From: Candidatus Dormiibacterota bacterium
GTDB taxonomy: Bacteria > Chloroflexota > Dormibacteria > Aeolococcales > Aeolococcaceae
Assembly: GCA_003162415.1 (NCBI GenBank)
Contig: PMOL01000004.1
Location: 454,474-518,473, forward strand
Reading direction: 5' to 3'
DNA: 64,000 nt
Part shown: in pieces, positions 1-7,650 of the stretch
How the letters are laid out: each line of letters begins with the position of its first letter
Numbering within the stretch: position 1 is the first letter of the stretch
Program-made: the position numbers and the translations under genes
Notes under the pieces: generated by a model
Database searches by the model: none
Told to the model about the DNA's origin: nothing
What the model saw: only the letters and a program-made list of their open reading frames with translations

Positions 1-510
1 GTCGGCACCGCGTTCGCGACTGAGCTCGATCATGGTCGCGTGGTCGAGGTGGCTCAGACGGCCGTAGTCCGGGTAGGCGCCCGAGTCGAAGAAGACCCAA
101 CCGTTGACCGAGTAGGCGTAGCCGTCGTCGACGAGGCGCGCGATCCAGTGCACCATCTCCTCGACGTGGTCGGTTGCACGCGGTGCCGCGTCGACCGGCA
201 GGAGGCCGATCCCGGCCATGTCGTGGTCGAACATGCGCACCTGCTCGCTCGCCAGGTCTTGGAAGTCGACGCCACGCTCGCGCGCGACACGCAGGATGTC
301 GTCGTCGACGTCGGTGACGTTGCGCACACTCCGCACTGCCAGGCCGGCGTCGCGGAAGCGGCGGTTGAGCACGTCGAACACGTGATAGACAAAGGCGTGG
401 CCGAGGTGCGCCGAGTCGTACGGGGTGATGCCGCAGACGTAGATGCCGACCCGTCCACCCCGCGGCTCGAAGGGCACCACCTCCTGGAGGGCGGTGTCGA
501 ACAATTGCAT
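1..510 (-). CDS. cysS: Cysteinyl-tRNA synthetase (MshC-like type), 3'-truncated by window edge
   Basis: Class I synthetase fold that activates cysteine with ATP, either for tRNA-Cys or, in the MshC paralogue, for mycothiol synthesis. The first 170 residues are present and the reading frame runs off the left edge. Residues 24-40 contain YVCGITPYDSAHLGHAF, which carries the N-terminal zinc-ligand Cys and the HIGH-type motif (HLGH). The motif NVTDVDDDIL follows. ITPYD rather than the usual GPTVYD is shared by MshC and, as I recall, by short CysS forms of Chloroflexota. The KMSKS region lies outside the window, so CysS versus MshC cannot be settled. The start is the ATG at 510; a TAGAAT -10-like hexamer at 520-525 lies 9 bp upstream. 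It is 12 bp downstream of the Nudix gene. Confidence 0.85.
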   Translation of the reverse strand, partial: MQLFDTALQEVVPFEPRGGRVGIYVCGITPYDSAHLGHAFVYHVFDVLNRRFRDAGLAVRSVRNVTDVDDDILRVARERGVDFQDLASEQVRMFDHDMAGIGLLPVDAAPRATDHVEEMVHWIARLVDDGYAYSVNGWVFFDSGAYPDYGRLSHLDHATMIELSRERGAD

Positions 511-522
511 GCGGGCCCGATT

Positions 523-999
523 CTACGGCGCGCTCGACACCGCCCCTCGTGATGGCTCGCTCTCGAGCACATGCCGTGCCGCCTCGAGAACGGACACGCT
601 GCTCTTGAAGCTCAGCCGCGCCTTCGCATCGTCGAATCCGAACCATGCGGCCTCAGCGATCTCGGCCGGATCCGGGCGCAACTCAGCGTCTGGTGTTGCT
701 TCGACGATGAAGTGGTGGACGCGCTTGAAGACCAGCGGGCCACCTTTGGGCTTGCGATACACGTACTCGATGGGCGGAAGCGGGGCGCGGAGGACCAGCG
801 ATGCAAGCGCTATGCCGGTCTCTTCGGAGATCTCGCGCATCGCCGCGACCTCGGGTGTCTCACCGGGTTCGATGTGGCCCTTGGGGAAACCCCAGTAGCG
901 CCCGTCGTTGACCAGGCAGACCTCGTAGCCGTCGGGAGACCGCCGCACCACCACACCCCCTGAGGAAATCTCGTTGGGGCGCATGGGCCGGCGGGGCAT
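523..999 (-). CDS. Nudix hydrolase
   Basis: Hydrolase of nucleoside diphosphates linked to another moiety; the substrate cannot be read from sequence. It has 158 residues. A complete Nudix box runs from Gly41 to Ile63 (G-x5-E-x7-REISEETGI). The SSGGVVVRR strand before it and the YWGFPKGH segment are typical of small housekeeping Nudix enzymes that act on (di)nucleotide polyphosphates. The frame stays open upstream to 1083 but would run into tRNA-Asp. I chose ATG 999 because a TACGGT hexamer at 1006-1011 sits 6 bp before it, the spacing seen at many starts here. It is followed closely by the cysS-like gene on the same strand. Confidence 0.9.
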   Translation of the reverse strand: MPRRPMRPNEISSGGVVVRRSPDGYEVCLVNDGRYWGFPKGHIEPGETPEVAAMREISEETGIALASLVLRAPLPPIEYVYRKPKGGPLVFKRVHHFIVEATPDAELRPDPAEIAEAAWFGFDDAKARLSFKSSVSVLEAARHVLESEPSRGAVSSAP

Positions 1000-1055
1000 G
1001 ACCGCACCGTACACCGGTCCGCCCTGAGCCCGGTTGCTATCATCGGGTGCTTCGC

Positions 1056-1134
1056 GGCCCCGTGGTGTAGCCTGGTCTAACACGCCACCCTGTCAAGGTG
1101 GAGATCGTCGGTTCAAATCCGATCGGGGTCGCCA
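1056..1134 (+). tRNA. tRNA-Asp (GUC)
   Basis: A cloverleaf can be drawn by hand. The acceptor stem is GGCCCCG with CGGGGTC (one G-T pair). The D arm is GTGT/ACAC. The anticodon stem CCACC/GGTGG encloses loop CTGTCAA with anticodon GTC. The T arm is GTCGG-TTCAAAT-CCGAT. Discriminator G at 1131 is followed by an encoded CCA (1132-1134). It lies on the opposite strand to the divergent Nudix gene. Confidence 0.95.
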
Positions 1135-1164
1135 CTCGAGGCGGGAACGAGAGAATGAGTCCTC

Positions 1165-1731
1165 ATGGACACTGTTCCTCCGCGAGATTTGCATCCTCCA
1201 GAAGAGTTGCACGGCGAGAAGGTCACCTTGCGTCGCTATCGGCTGACCGATACCGCCGCCGTGAAGGCCGCCATCGCGGCGAGCCTCGATCGCCTTCGGG
1301 AGTGGATGCCCTGGGCGCAGTCACCGCCGACCGACCAATCGGTGATGAGCTTTCTTGGACCCGCGGTCGCGCAATTCGGCGGCAACGCAGCCGCCAACTA
1401 CGCGATCACGTTGCGCGACACCGGTGAGTACGTCGGTGGCTGCAGCCTGATGCCGCGCATCGGACCGGGAGCGCTGGAAGTCGGCTACTGGGTGCACAGC
1501 GCGCATCATCGCCGTGGTATCGCGACCGAATCCGCGCGCCTGCTCACCAACACGGCGCTGGCGCTCCCCGGCATCCGAAGTGTGGAGATCCATTGCGCCG
1601 AGCGCAACATCGCCAGTGCGAGCGTCGCACGAACACTGGGATTCCGGCTCGATCGCGTGGTACCGGATTCCGCAGATCTCCCTCTCCAGACGGGCAACTC
1701 GATGATCTGGATTACCGAACGATCCGTCTGA
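1165..1731 (+). CDS. GNAT family N-acetyltransferase (RimJ/RimL-like)
   Basis: Acetyl-CoA-dependent N-acetyltransferase of 188 residues. The N-terminal VTLRRYRLTDTAAV segment is typical of the RimJ/RimL branch, whose members acetylate ribosomal protein N termini or small amines. The acetyl-CoA binding loop HHRRGIATESARLL lies around residues 112-125 and matches the R-x-x-G-x-A motif. A late CAERNIASASVARTLGF segment is the usual C-terminal GNAT strand and helix. The actual acceptor is unknown. The gene stands alone on the plus strand just after tRNA-Asp and may be read together with it. It faces the PPK2 gene tail to tail. Confidence 0.88.
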   Translation: MDTVPPRDLHPPEELHGEKVTLRRYRLTDTAAVKAAIAASLDRLREWMPWAQSPPTDQSVMSFLGPAVAQFGGNAAANYAITLRDTGEYVGGCSLMPRIGPGALEVGYWVHSAHHRRGIATESARLLTNTALALPGIRSVEIHCAERNIASASVARTLGFRLDRVVPDSADLPLQTGNSMIWITERSV

Positions 1732-1738
1732 CCAGCGA

Positions 1739-2542
1739 TCAGGTGATCGTGATCCCCGCAAGGTCGGGCGGCTCAGGATACTTCGGGTCCATCTCGGTGA
1801 GGGTCTCGATGAGCAACCGGCTCACCGCCCAGTTGCGAAACCACTTGTGATCCGCCGGGACGATGTACCACGGCGCGTCCCTGGTTGACGTGCGCGCTAT
1901 CGCCTCCGAATAGGCGGCCTGATATTCCTTCCACAGCGCGCGATCCTCGAGGTCGCCGCGCTGGAACTTCCAGCGTTTCTGCGGATCCCTGAGGCGTTCC
2001 TCGAATCGCCGGCGTTGCTCATCCTTGGAGATGAGCAGGCAGCATTTCACGATGGTCGTGCCCCCTTGGTTCAGGAGCGACTCGAATGCGGTGATGTCGT
2101 CGTAGCGCTTCTTCCAGACCGGCTTCGGGACCAGCTTGCGCACGCGCGCAACCAGGACGTCCTCGTACTGCGACCGGTTGAAGATGCCGATCTGCCCCGC
2201 GTGCGGCACCGCCGCATGCACACGCCAGAGGAAATCATGCGCGAGCTCCTCCGCGGTCGGTGGCTTGAAAGCGGTGACACTCGTCCCCTGCGGATTTACT
2301 CCGCTGAACACGTGTGCAACGGTCCCGTCCTTTCCGGACGCGTCGGTGCCCTGGAGAATCAGCAACAGCGCGCGGCGGCTCTCCGCCCAGAGGCGGGTCT
2401 GCCATTCGGCGAGGGCCTGCCGGTCGCTTTCCAGCGATACGACCGCGGCGCTACGACCTCCCTTGAGTGCCCGCGTGTCCGCCGGGTCGATGCTCGAGAC
2501 ATCGACCTTGGACCCGGGTTTGACAGCCCACACTTCGCGCAT
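1739..2542 (-). CDS. Polyphosphate kinase 2 family protein (PPK2)
   Basis: Transfers phosphate between polyphosphate and nucleoside mono- or diphosphates. The protein has 267 residues, the length of single-domain PPK2 enzymes. The N-terminal VKPGSKVDVSSIDPADT stretch is typical of the family. The Walker A loop GTDASGKDG is at about residues 65-73, and the lid region carries FNRSQYEDVLVARV. The C-terminal end has APWYIVPADHKWFRNWAVS, also a family hallmark. Class I, II or III, and hence AMP, ADP or GDP preference, cannot be decided by eye. The ATG start has TAGAGT 9 bp upstream (2552-2557). It lies 36 bp downstream of the alpha/beta hydrolase gene. Confidence 0.92.
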   Translation of the reverse strand: MREVWAVKPGSKVDVSSIDPADTRALKGGRSAAVVSLESDRQALAEWQTRLWAESRRALLLILQGTDASGKDGTVAHVFSGVNPQGTSVTAFKPPTAEELAHDFLWRVHAAVPHAGQIGIFNRSQYEDVLVARVRKLVPKPVWKKRYDDITAFESLLNQGGTTIVKCCLLISKDEQRRRFEERLRDPQKRWKFQRGDLEDRALWKEYQAAYSEAIARTSTRDAPWYIVPADHKWFRNWAVSRLLIETLTEMDPKYPEPPDLAGITIT

Positions 2543-2578
2543 CGCCGGCCAACTCTAGTCCACGGGTCTCGAGCAGCG

Positions 2579-3433
2579 TCAGAGGAGATGCGATTCCAAC
2601 CAGCCGGTCAGATCGCCGATCACCTGGTCGCGTTCGGGTTCGTTGAATATCTCGTGCCAGAGACCGTCGTACATCTTGAGCGTCTTGTCGCCTGACCCTG
2701 CGCGATCGTAGACATGCGGGCCGCAGCCGGGATCCACGAGCCCGTCCGACGTTCCCTGCATGACCAGCAACGGGACGTGGAGTTCCGGCAGCCCGGCGTC
2801 GACGCGATCCATGGCATCGAGCATCTCGGCGCCCAGGCGGGCGCGGATCGGCGTGCGGAACACGAGCGGATCGTTGTTGTACGCGTCGACAACCGCTGGG
2901 TCGCGACTGATGCGGTTGAGCGGCAGGCGCAGAACGCCGGTGTTCGGCGCCACCCGTGACAGCGCGCGCCCGACCGCGAGGGTGAATCTCGAGACCTCGC
3001 GAGGACACGCCGCGGGCGCGGAGAGGACCAGACCGTCGAGCGGAACCGCCTGGCGCACCGCGAGGTCGAGAGCGATGAGACCGCCCATGCTGTGCCCCAG
3101 CAGGACGACCCGCAGCGATGGCCAGCGCGCTCGTACCTGCGCGATGACCGTGGTCAGGTCATCGACGTAGTCCTCGAAACGGACGATGCTGGTGCGCTTG
3201 CCTTCGCTGAGGCCGTGTCCGCGGTGGTCGGGTGCAACGACGGCGATGCCCGCAGCCGTCAGGCGGTCGGCCACCCCCGCGTACCTGCCGCCGTGCTCTG
3301 CGAACCCGTGGGCGATGACCACGACACCTGCCGGCGGTCGGTCGGGAAGCCATGTCCTCACATGGATCCTCAGGCCGCGGACACCGACGAAGCTCCCGTC
3401 CTCAGCGCCCGATGCGCCCTCGGTCGCGTTCAC
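2579..3433 (-). CDS. Alpha/beta hydrolase (monoacylglycerol lipase-like)
   Basis: Serine hydrolase of 284 residues from the lysophospholipase/monoglyceride lipase branch. HGFAEHGGRY (residues 42-51) is the oxyanion-hole segment, PDHRGHGLSEG follows, and the nucleophile elbow GHSMG puts Ser115 in place. A late Asp (QGTSDGLVDPG) and His (DGLWHEIFNEPERD) complete the triad. No signal peptide is visible, so it is probably cytoplasmic. The GTG start at 3433 has TAGGCT (3440-3445) 6 bp upstream. It follows the ABC permease gene by 25 bp, but the -10 suggests its own transcript. Confidence 0.9.
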   Translation of the reverse strand: MNATEGASGAEDGSFVGVRGLRIHVRTWLPDRPPAGVVVIAHGFAEHGGRYAGVADRLTAAGIAVVAPDHRGHGLSEGKRTSIVRFEDYVDDLTTVIAQVRARWPSLRVVLLGHSMGGLIALDLAVRQAVPLDGLVLSAPAACPREVSRFTLAVGRALSRVAPNTGVLRLPLNRISRDPAVVDAYNNDPLVFRTPIRARLGAEMLDAMDRVDAGLPELHVPLLVMQGTSDGLVDPGCGPHVYDRAGSGDKTLKMYDGLWHEIFNEPERDQVIGDLTGWLESHLL

Positions 3434-3458
3434 ATCGCGAGCCTAGCAAGAAGCCCTT

Positions 3459-4436
3459 CTAACTCACCCGTACTCGTGGATCGAGGACCGCGTACAGGGC
3501 ATCGACAACGATGTTCGCCGCCACGACGAAGAAGGAGGCGACAAGGACGATGCCAATGACCACGGGAAGGTTCTGCACCTGAATCGCCTGCACCACCGCG
3601 AGCCCAAGACCCGGTAAGCCGAAGATCGACTCGGTGATGATCGCTCCGCCAAGGACGGTTGCCAGGTCGATGCCGAACTGCGTGACAATGGGCGTCAACG
3701 AGCTGCGGAGTGCGTGGCGGTAAACGACGCGTCGCTCGCTGAGCCCCTTCGCACGGGCCGTCCGGATGTAATCCTCACCGAGCGTCTCGAGGAGCGAACT
3801 TCGAGTCAGCCTTGAGTAGGTTGCCGCCGTAATCAGGGCAAGGGTTATCCACGGCAATATCAGGTCGTGAGCCCACTCCAGCGGGTTCTGGGTGAACGGA
3901 GTCCAACTCCCCGGTTTGGGGAAGATCGCAATCCCGTGAATGGTCAGGAGGTAGTAGAGGACGTAGAGGAGCAGCAGCCCGAGGATGAATGTCGGCATCG
4001 ACACCCCAGTGAGCACGAACACGGTCGCGCCGCGGTCCCAGAGGCTGCGTGGCCGGCGCGCCGCGAGGACGCCGACACTGATGCCGAGGATCATCCAGAT
4101 GACCGCCGAGCCCACCGCGAGCGAGATGTCGATGGGCACCGCCTGAGCGATGATGGTCGTCACCGGCAGGCGGTTGTTGTTGGAGATGCCGAGGTTGAAC
4201 ACTCCCGGCCAGGGCACCAGCCGTTTCAGGTAGTTCCAGTACTGCACGATGACCGGCAGGTTGAACCCGTATTCCTTGTTGAGGTTGGCGAGCAGCTGGG
4301 GCGTCACCGCCCGCCCCGCGAGCTCGCGCGCCGGATCGACGCCTGGGCGCGCGTAGTACAGGATGAAGACCAGCGTGATGATCACCCACAGCGTGACGAT
4401 GCCGAGGACGATGCGACGGATCAGGAAGCGAGTCAT
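3459..4436 (-). CDS. ABC transporter permease, DppB/OppB type
   Basis: First membrane subunit of a peptide/nickel-class importer, 325 residues. It begins with the standard MTRFLIRRIVLGIVTLWVI amphipathic and TM1 segment. A large extracytoplasmic loop follows, then five further membrane helices. The cytoplasmic EAA loop that contacts the ATPases is represented by YIRTARAKGLSERRVVYRHALR. The C terminus YAVLDPRVR is typical of the family. Its start codon overlaps the stop of the DppC-type gene by 4 bp, so the two permeases are translationally coupled. It is the last transporter gene of the minus-strand cluster. Confidence 0.93.
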   Translation of the reverse strand: MTRFLIRRIVLGIVTLWVIITLVFILYYARPGVDPARELAGRAVTPQLLANLNKEYGFNLPVIVQYWNYLKRLVPWPGVFNLGISNNNRLPVTTIIAQAVPIDISLAVGSAVIWMILGISVGVLAARRPRSLWDRGATVFVLTGVSMPTFILGLLLLYVLYYLLTIHGIAIFPKPGSWTPFTQNPLEWAHDLILPWITLALITAATYSRLTRSSLLETLGEDYIRTARAKGLSERRVVYRHALRSSLTPIVTQFGIDLATVLGGAIITESIFGLPGLGLAVVQAIQVQNLPVVIGIVLVASFFVVAANIVVDALYAVLDPRVRVS

Positions 4437-5410
4437 GCCGGCTTCTTCTTCCTGCGCCCGGCGAAGATGCGCTCCGTTCGGGGATCGAGGGCGTCACGCA
4501 CCGCATCACCGAGGAGGTTGAAGGCGAGCGTCGTGAGGAGCAGGAACATCATCGGGAAGATGTAGAACCACCACGCCTGGAATCCAACGCCCTCCGCGTC
4601 CGAGAGCATGTTCCCCCACGACGGCGTGGGGAGCGCGATGCCGAGGCCGAGGAATGAGAGCGTTGCCTCGAAGATGATGGCGGTGGGGATGAGCAGCGTG
4701 GCGAGCACGATGACCGGCGCCACCAGGTTGGGCAGGATATCCACGAACATGATCCGGAGATTGCCCGCACCCAGAGAATGGGCGGCCTCCACGTATTCCT
4801 TCTCTCGTTGCGACAGTGCCTGCCCGCGCACGATCCTGCCGATGGCAGCGAAGGAGAAGAATGCGATGACCAGGATGGTCAATTCGAGACTTGAGCCGAA
4901 CACCGAGACCAGGACGATGGCGAAGAGCACGTAGGGAAACGACAGCACCACGTCCATGATCCGGGCGAGGATGCTGTCGAGCCACCCGCCGTAGTACCCG
5001 GCAAACAGCCCGACCACCACGCCGACAATCGTTGCGATTGCGGTTGCAAGGACACCTACGAGGAGCGAGACCCGGGCGCCGAAGGCGATGCGTACCAGAA
5101 TATCGCGGCCCAGGTTGTCGGTACCCAGCAGATACCCGGCACTCCCTGGCGGCAGCGGTTGACCGTTGGCGTCGGTGCCGGTGTCGACGTTCGTATCCGT
5201 CGGTCCGTGTCCAGTGATGGCGGCGATGAGCGGCGCGCCGATCGCGAGCGCGACGATGAGCACGATCACCACGATGGAAATGATCGCCACCCGATCGGTA
5301 CGCAGGCGCGCGACCACGAGTTGCAGCGGCGTTCGCCCCTGAATCCCCTTGACCGCCGGATCCTCTGCCGGAACCTCGCTGGCCTTGGCCTCAACCGTGG
5401 ACAGGCTCAT
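4433..5410 (-). CDS. ABC transporter permease, DppC/OppC type
   Basis: Second membrane subunit of the importer, 325 residues. An N-terminal cytoplasmic stretch leads to TM1 near residues 40-62. The extracytoplasmic GTDNLGRDILVRIAFGARVSL segment is diagnostic for DppC/OppC. The EAA loop is REKEYVEAAHSLGAGNLRIM, and the protein ends with DALDPRTERIFAGRRKKK. Its ATG overlaps the stop of the upstream ATPase gene by 4 bp, and its own stop overlaps the DppB-type start by 4 bp. Confidence 0.93.
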   Translation of the reverse strand: MSLSTVEAKASEVPAEDPAVKGIQGRTPLQLVVARLRTDRVAIISIVVIVLIVALAIGAPLIAAITGHGPTDTNVDTGTDANGQPLPPGSAGYLLGTDNLGRDILVRIAFGARVSLLVGVLATAIATIVGVVVGLFAGYYGGWLDSILARIMDVVLSFPYVLFAIVLVSVFGSSLELTILVIAFFSFAAIGRIVRGQALSQREKEYVEAAHSLGAGNLRIMFVDILPNLVAPVIVLATLLIPTAIIFEATLSFLGLGIALPTPSWGNMLSDAEGVGFQAWWFYIFPMMFLLLTTLAFNLLGDAVRDALDPRTERIFAGRRKKKPA

Positions 5411-6489
5411 GTGGGTGCCTCCGCTAGAAAACCCTCGACGGTATGCAGAATCGTTGCCTTCTCACTGGCGAGCTTCTCGCCATCGGCAACGGGGAAGTGG
5501 CACGCGGCCAGGTGGCCCGAGGGGTCCTGGGCCCCACGCTTCAGCAGGGGCTCCTCGGTTGAGCAGATCGGTTGCGCTTTCGGACACCGCGTATGGAAGC
5601 GGCAGCCGGAGGGCGGGTTGATAGGTGAGGGGACGTCTCCGCTGAGGATGATCCGGTCGCGAGTTCGCGCCTGGTCGGGATCGGCGACCACAGACGCAGA
5701 CAGCAGCGCGTTGGTGTATGGGTGACGTGGTGTGGCGTACAAGTCCTTCACGTCCGCCACCTCGACGATCTTCCCGAGGTACATCACGGCGACGCGATCG
5801 CTGACGTGCTGCACCACGGCAAGGTCGTGGGCGATGAAGACGTAGGTGAGCCCGAATTCGCCCTGCAGGTCCTCGAGCAGGTTGATGATCTGTGCCTGGA
5901 TGGAGACGTCGAGCGCTGAGACGGGCTCATCGGCGACGATCAGCTTTGGATGCAGCGCAAGGGCACGGGCGACGCCGATGCGCTGGCGCTGTCCCCCCGA
6001 GAACTCCGCGGGGAAGCGGTTGTAATGCTCGGGGTTGAGCCCGACAACCTCCATGAGCCCTTGCACGCGCTTCCTGCGCTCAACACCGCTCGCCAACTTG
6101 TGGATGGCCAGAGGGTCGCCGATGATCGATCCCACTCGGCGCCGAGAGTTGAGCGATCCGTACGGGTCCTGGAAGATCATCTGCATCCCGCGGCGGTAGG
6201 GACGCATCTGCGACCTGGAGAGGGTGCTCAGATCGGCTCCGTCGAAGGTGAGCCGCCCCGCGGTCAGCGGGAAGAGCCGCATGATGCATCGCGCCAGGGT
6301 CGATTTTCCGCACCCGGTCTCCCCCACGAGACCGAGCGTCTCCCCGCGCCGCACCTCGAAACTGACGTTATCGACGGCCTGCACGCTGCCCACCTGGTGC
6401 TTGAAGAAGATGCCTTCCTTGATCGGGAAGTGCTTGACGATGCCTTCAGCGCGAACCAGGACGTCGCCGTCTTCGGACGGATCAGGCAT
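5407..6489 (-). CDS. Oligopeptide ABC transporter ATP-binding protein, OppF/DppF type
   Basis: Cytoplasmic ATPase of the importer, 360 residues from the chosen ATG. Walker A GETGCGKSTLARC, Q-loop MIFQDPYGSLNSR, signature FSGGQRQRIGVARAL and Walker B KLIVADEPVSALDVS appear in order. The C-terminal oligopeptide_HY-type tail SGCRFHTRCPKAQPICS, with its cysteines, is diagnostic for Opp/Dpp ATPases. The frame is open to 6600, but ATG 6489 overlaps the OppD stop by 8 bp and has GGAG about 9 bp upstream, so I used it. Confidence 0.93.
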   Translation of the reverse strand: MPDPSEDGDVLVRAEGIVKHFPIKEGIFFKHQVGSVQAVDNVSFEVRRGETLGLVGETGCGKSTLARCIMRLFPLTAGRLTFDGADLSTLSRSQMRPYRRGMQMIFQDPYGSLNSRRRVGSIIGDPLAIHKLASGVERRKRVQGLMEVVGLNPEHYNRFPAEFSGGQRQRIGVARALALHPKLIVADEPVSALDVSIQAQIINLLEDLQGEFGLTYVFIAHDLAVVQHVSDRVAVMYLGKIVEVADVKDLYATPRHPYTNALLSASVVADPDQARTRDRIILSGDVPSPINPPSGCRFHTRCPKAQPICSTEEPLLKRGAQDPSGHLAACHFPVADGEKLASEKATILHTVEGFLAEAPT

Positions 6490-7570
6490 AGACGGTGGCT
6501 CCTTCGACGGCGGCAATGACGCCCGGAAGCTTCGCCGATCGTGCGCCGCGGTGCGTGCTCGCGTACCGCTGGCGAGCGGTATCCATGGCGATGCCAACAC
6601 CCGTCATCTCAGGGGGCAGCCAGCATGCCGACGTGTGGCTCGGTCCAGCCGGAATCGGCACCAGGTCCGGTTGCTCGTCGATGCACATCTCCATGGCGAA
6701 CGGGCAGCGCGGATGGAAGCCGCAGCCGGTGGGGACGCTGATCAGGCTTGGTGGCGAGCCGATGATCGGCGTCAGCCGCGTCCCGACCACCCCGGTCGCG
6801 GAGGGGACCGACCCGAGCAGGCCGCGCGTGTAAGGATGGTGCGGCGAGAAGAACGTGGTGCGCGCGTCGGCGCGTTCGGCCGCCCGCCCGGCATACATCA
6901 CGAGCACCTCGTCGGCAACCGACGCGATCACGCCGAGGTCGTGGGTGATAATGATCATCGCCATCCCAAGCTCATTCTGCATCTGGACCAGGAGTTCCAT
7001 GAGCTGGGCCTGCACCGTCGCGTCGAGCGCGGTCGTCGGCTCGTCGGCGATGAGGAGCTTCGGCTTCAAGGCGAGGGCCATCGCGATCATCACGCGCTGG
7101 CGCATGCCTCCCGACATCTCGTGGGGATAGGCGTCGACCCGGCGTTCGGGCTGCGGGATGTTCACCAGCCGAAGGAGTTCCACCGCCTGGCTCCGGGCAT
7201 CCTGCTTGCTGACATGGGTGTGCGAGCGAATCGCCTCGGCGATCTGCCAGCCGACCCGGAAGTGAGGGTGGAGGCTCGAGAGGGGATCCTGGAAGATCAT
7301 CGCGATATCGGCCCCGCGGATCTTGCGCAGGTCCTGCTGGCTCATCGTCAGCAGCTCCTGGCCGTTGAAGACTGCAGAGCCGCTGATGTCGGCGCCGGGG
7401 TTGAGGCCGAGCATCGTGAGCGCGCTCACGCTCTTCCCGGAGCCGGATTCGCCGACAACTCCGAGGGTCTTGCCGGTGTCGACCGAGAAGGACAGTCCGC
7501 GGACAGCCTGGACCGTCCCATCCGCGGTGGGAAAGGAAACGGTCAGGTTGTCAACAGCGAGCAGTGTCAT
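6482..7570 (-). CDS. Oligopeptide ABC transporter ATP-binding protein, OppD/DppD type
   Basis: Partner ATPase, 362 residues. Walker A GESGSGKSVSALT, Q-loop IFQDPLSSLHPHFRVG, signature MSGGMRQRVMIAMAL and Walker B KLLIADEPTTALDATVQ are present. The C-terminal GCGFHPRCPFAMEMC segment matches the oligopeptide ATPase tail. OppD- and OppF-type subunits form a heterodimer on the two permeases. I chose ATG 7570 (MTLLAVDNLTVSF) over the open frame to 7609 because the family starts here. A perfect 32-bp palindrome lies just upstream, between this gene and the binding-protein gene. Confidence 0.92.
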   Translation of the reverse strand: MTLLAVDNLTVSFPTADGTVQAVRGLSFSVDTGKTLGVVGESGSGKSVSALTMLGLNPGADISGSAVFNGQELLTMSQQDLRKIRGADIAMIFQDPLSSLHPHFRVGWQIAEAIRSHTHVSKQDARSQAVELLRLVNIPQPERRVDAYPHEMSGGMRQRVMIAMALALKPKLLIADEPTTALDATVQAQLMELLVQMQNELGMAMIIITHDLGVIASVADEVLVMYAGRAAERADARTTFFSPHHPYTRGLLGSVPSATGVVGTRLTPIIGSPPSLISVPTGCGFHPRCPFAMEMCIDEQPDLVPIPAGPSHTSACWLPPEMTGVGIAMDTARQRYASTHRGARSAKLPGVIAAVEGATVYA

Positions 7571-7593
7571 CTGCGGCCTGATAGTAGTAAATG

Positions 7594-7625
7594 AAGATGC
7601 CCGCCGCATATGCGGCGGGCATCTT
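7594..7625. repeat. Perfect 32-bp palindrome between binding-protein and ATPase genes
   Basis: The two 16-base arms are exact reverse complements with no spacer; the centre reads CGCATATGCG. It sits 25 bp after the minus-strand stop of the binding-protein gene and 23 bp before the OppD-type start. As RNA it would form a long GC-rich hairpin. No T run follows on either side, so it resembles an mRNA-stabilising or attenuating stem that lets the binding protein be expressed above the membrane subunits. That role is an inference. Confidence 0.8.
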
Positions 7626-7650
7626 GGTAGTCGTTCCTACTCGTCGATGC

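Noticed and set aside
1000..1083. Upstream extension of the Nudix gene
   Set aside because: It would overlap tRNA-Asp, and the -10-like TACGGT sits inside it just before ATG 999.
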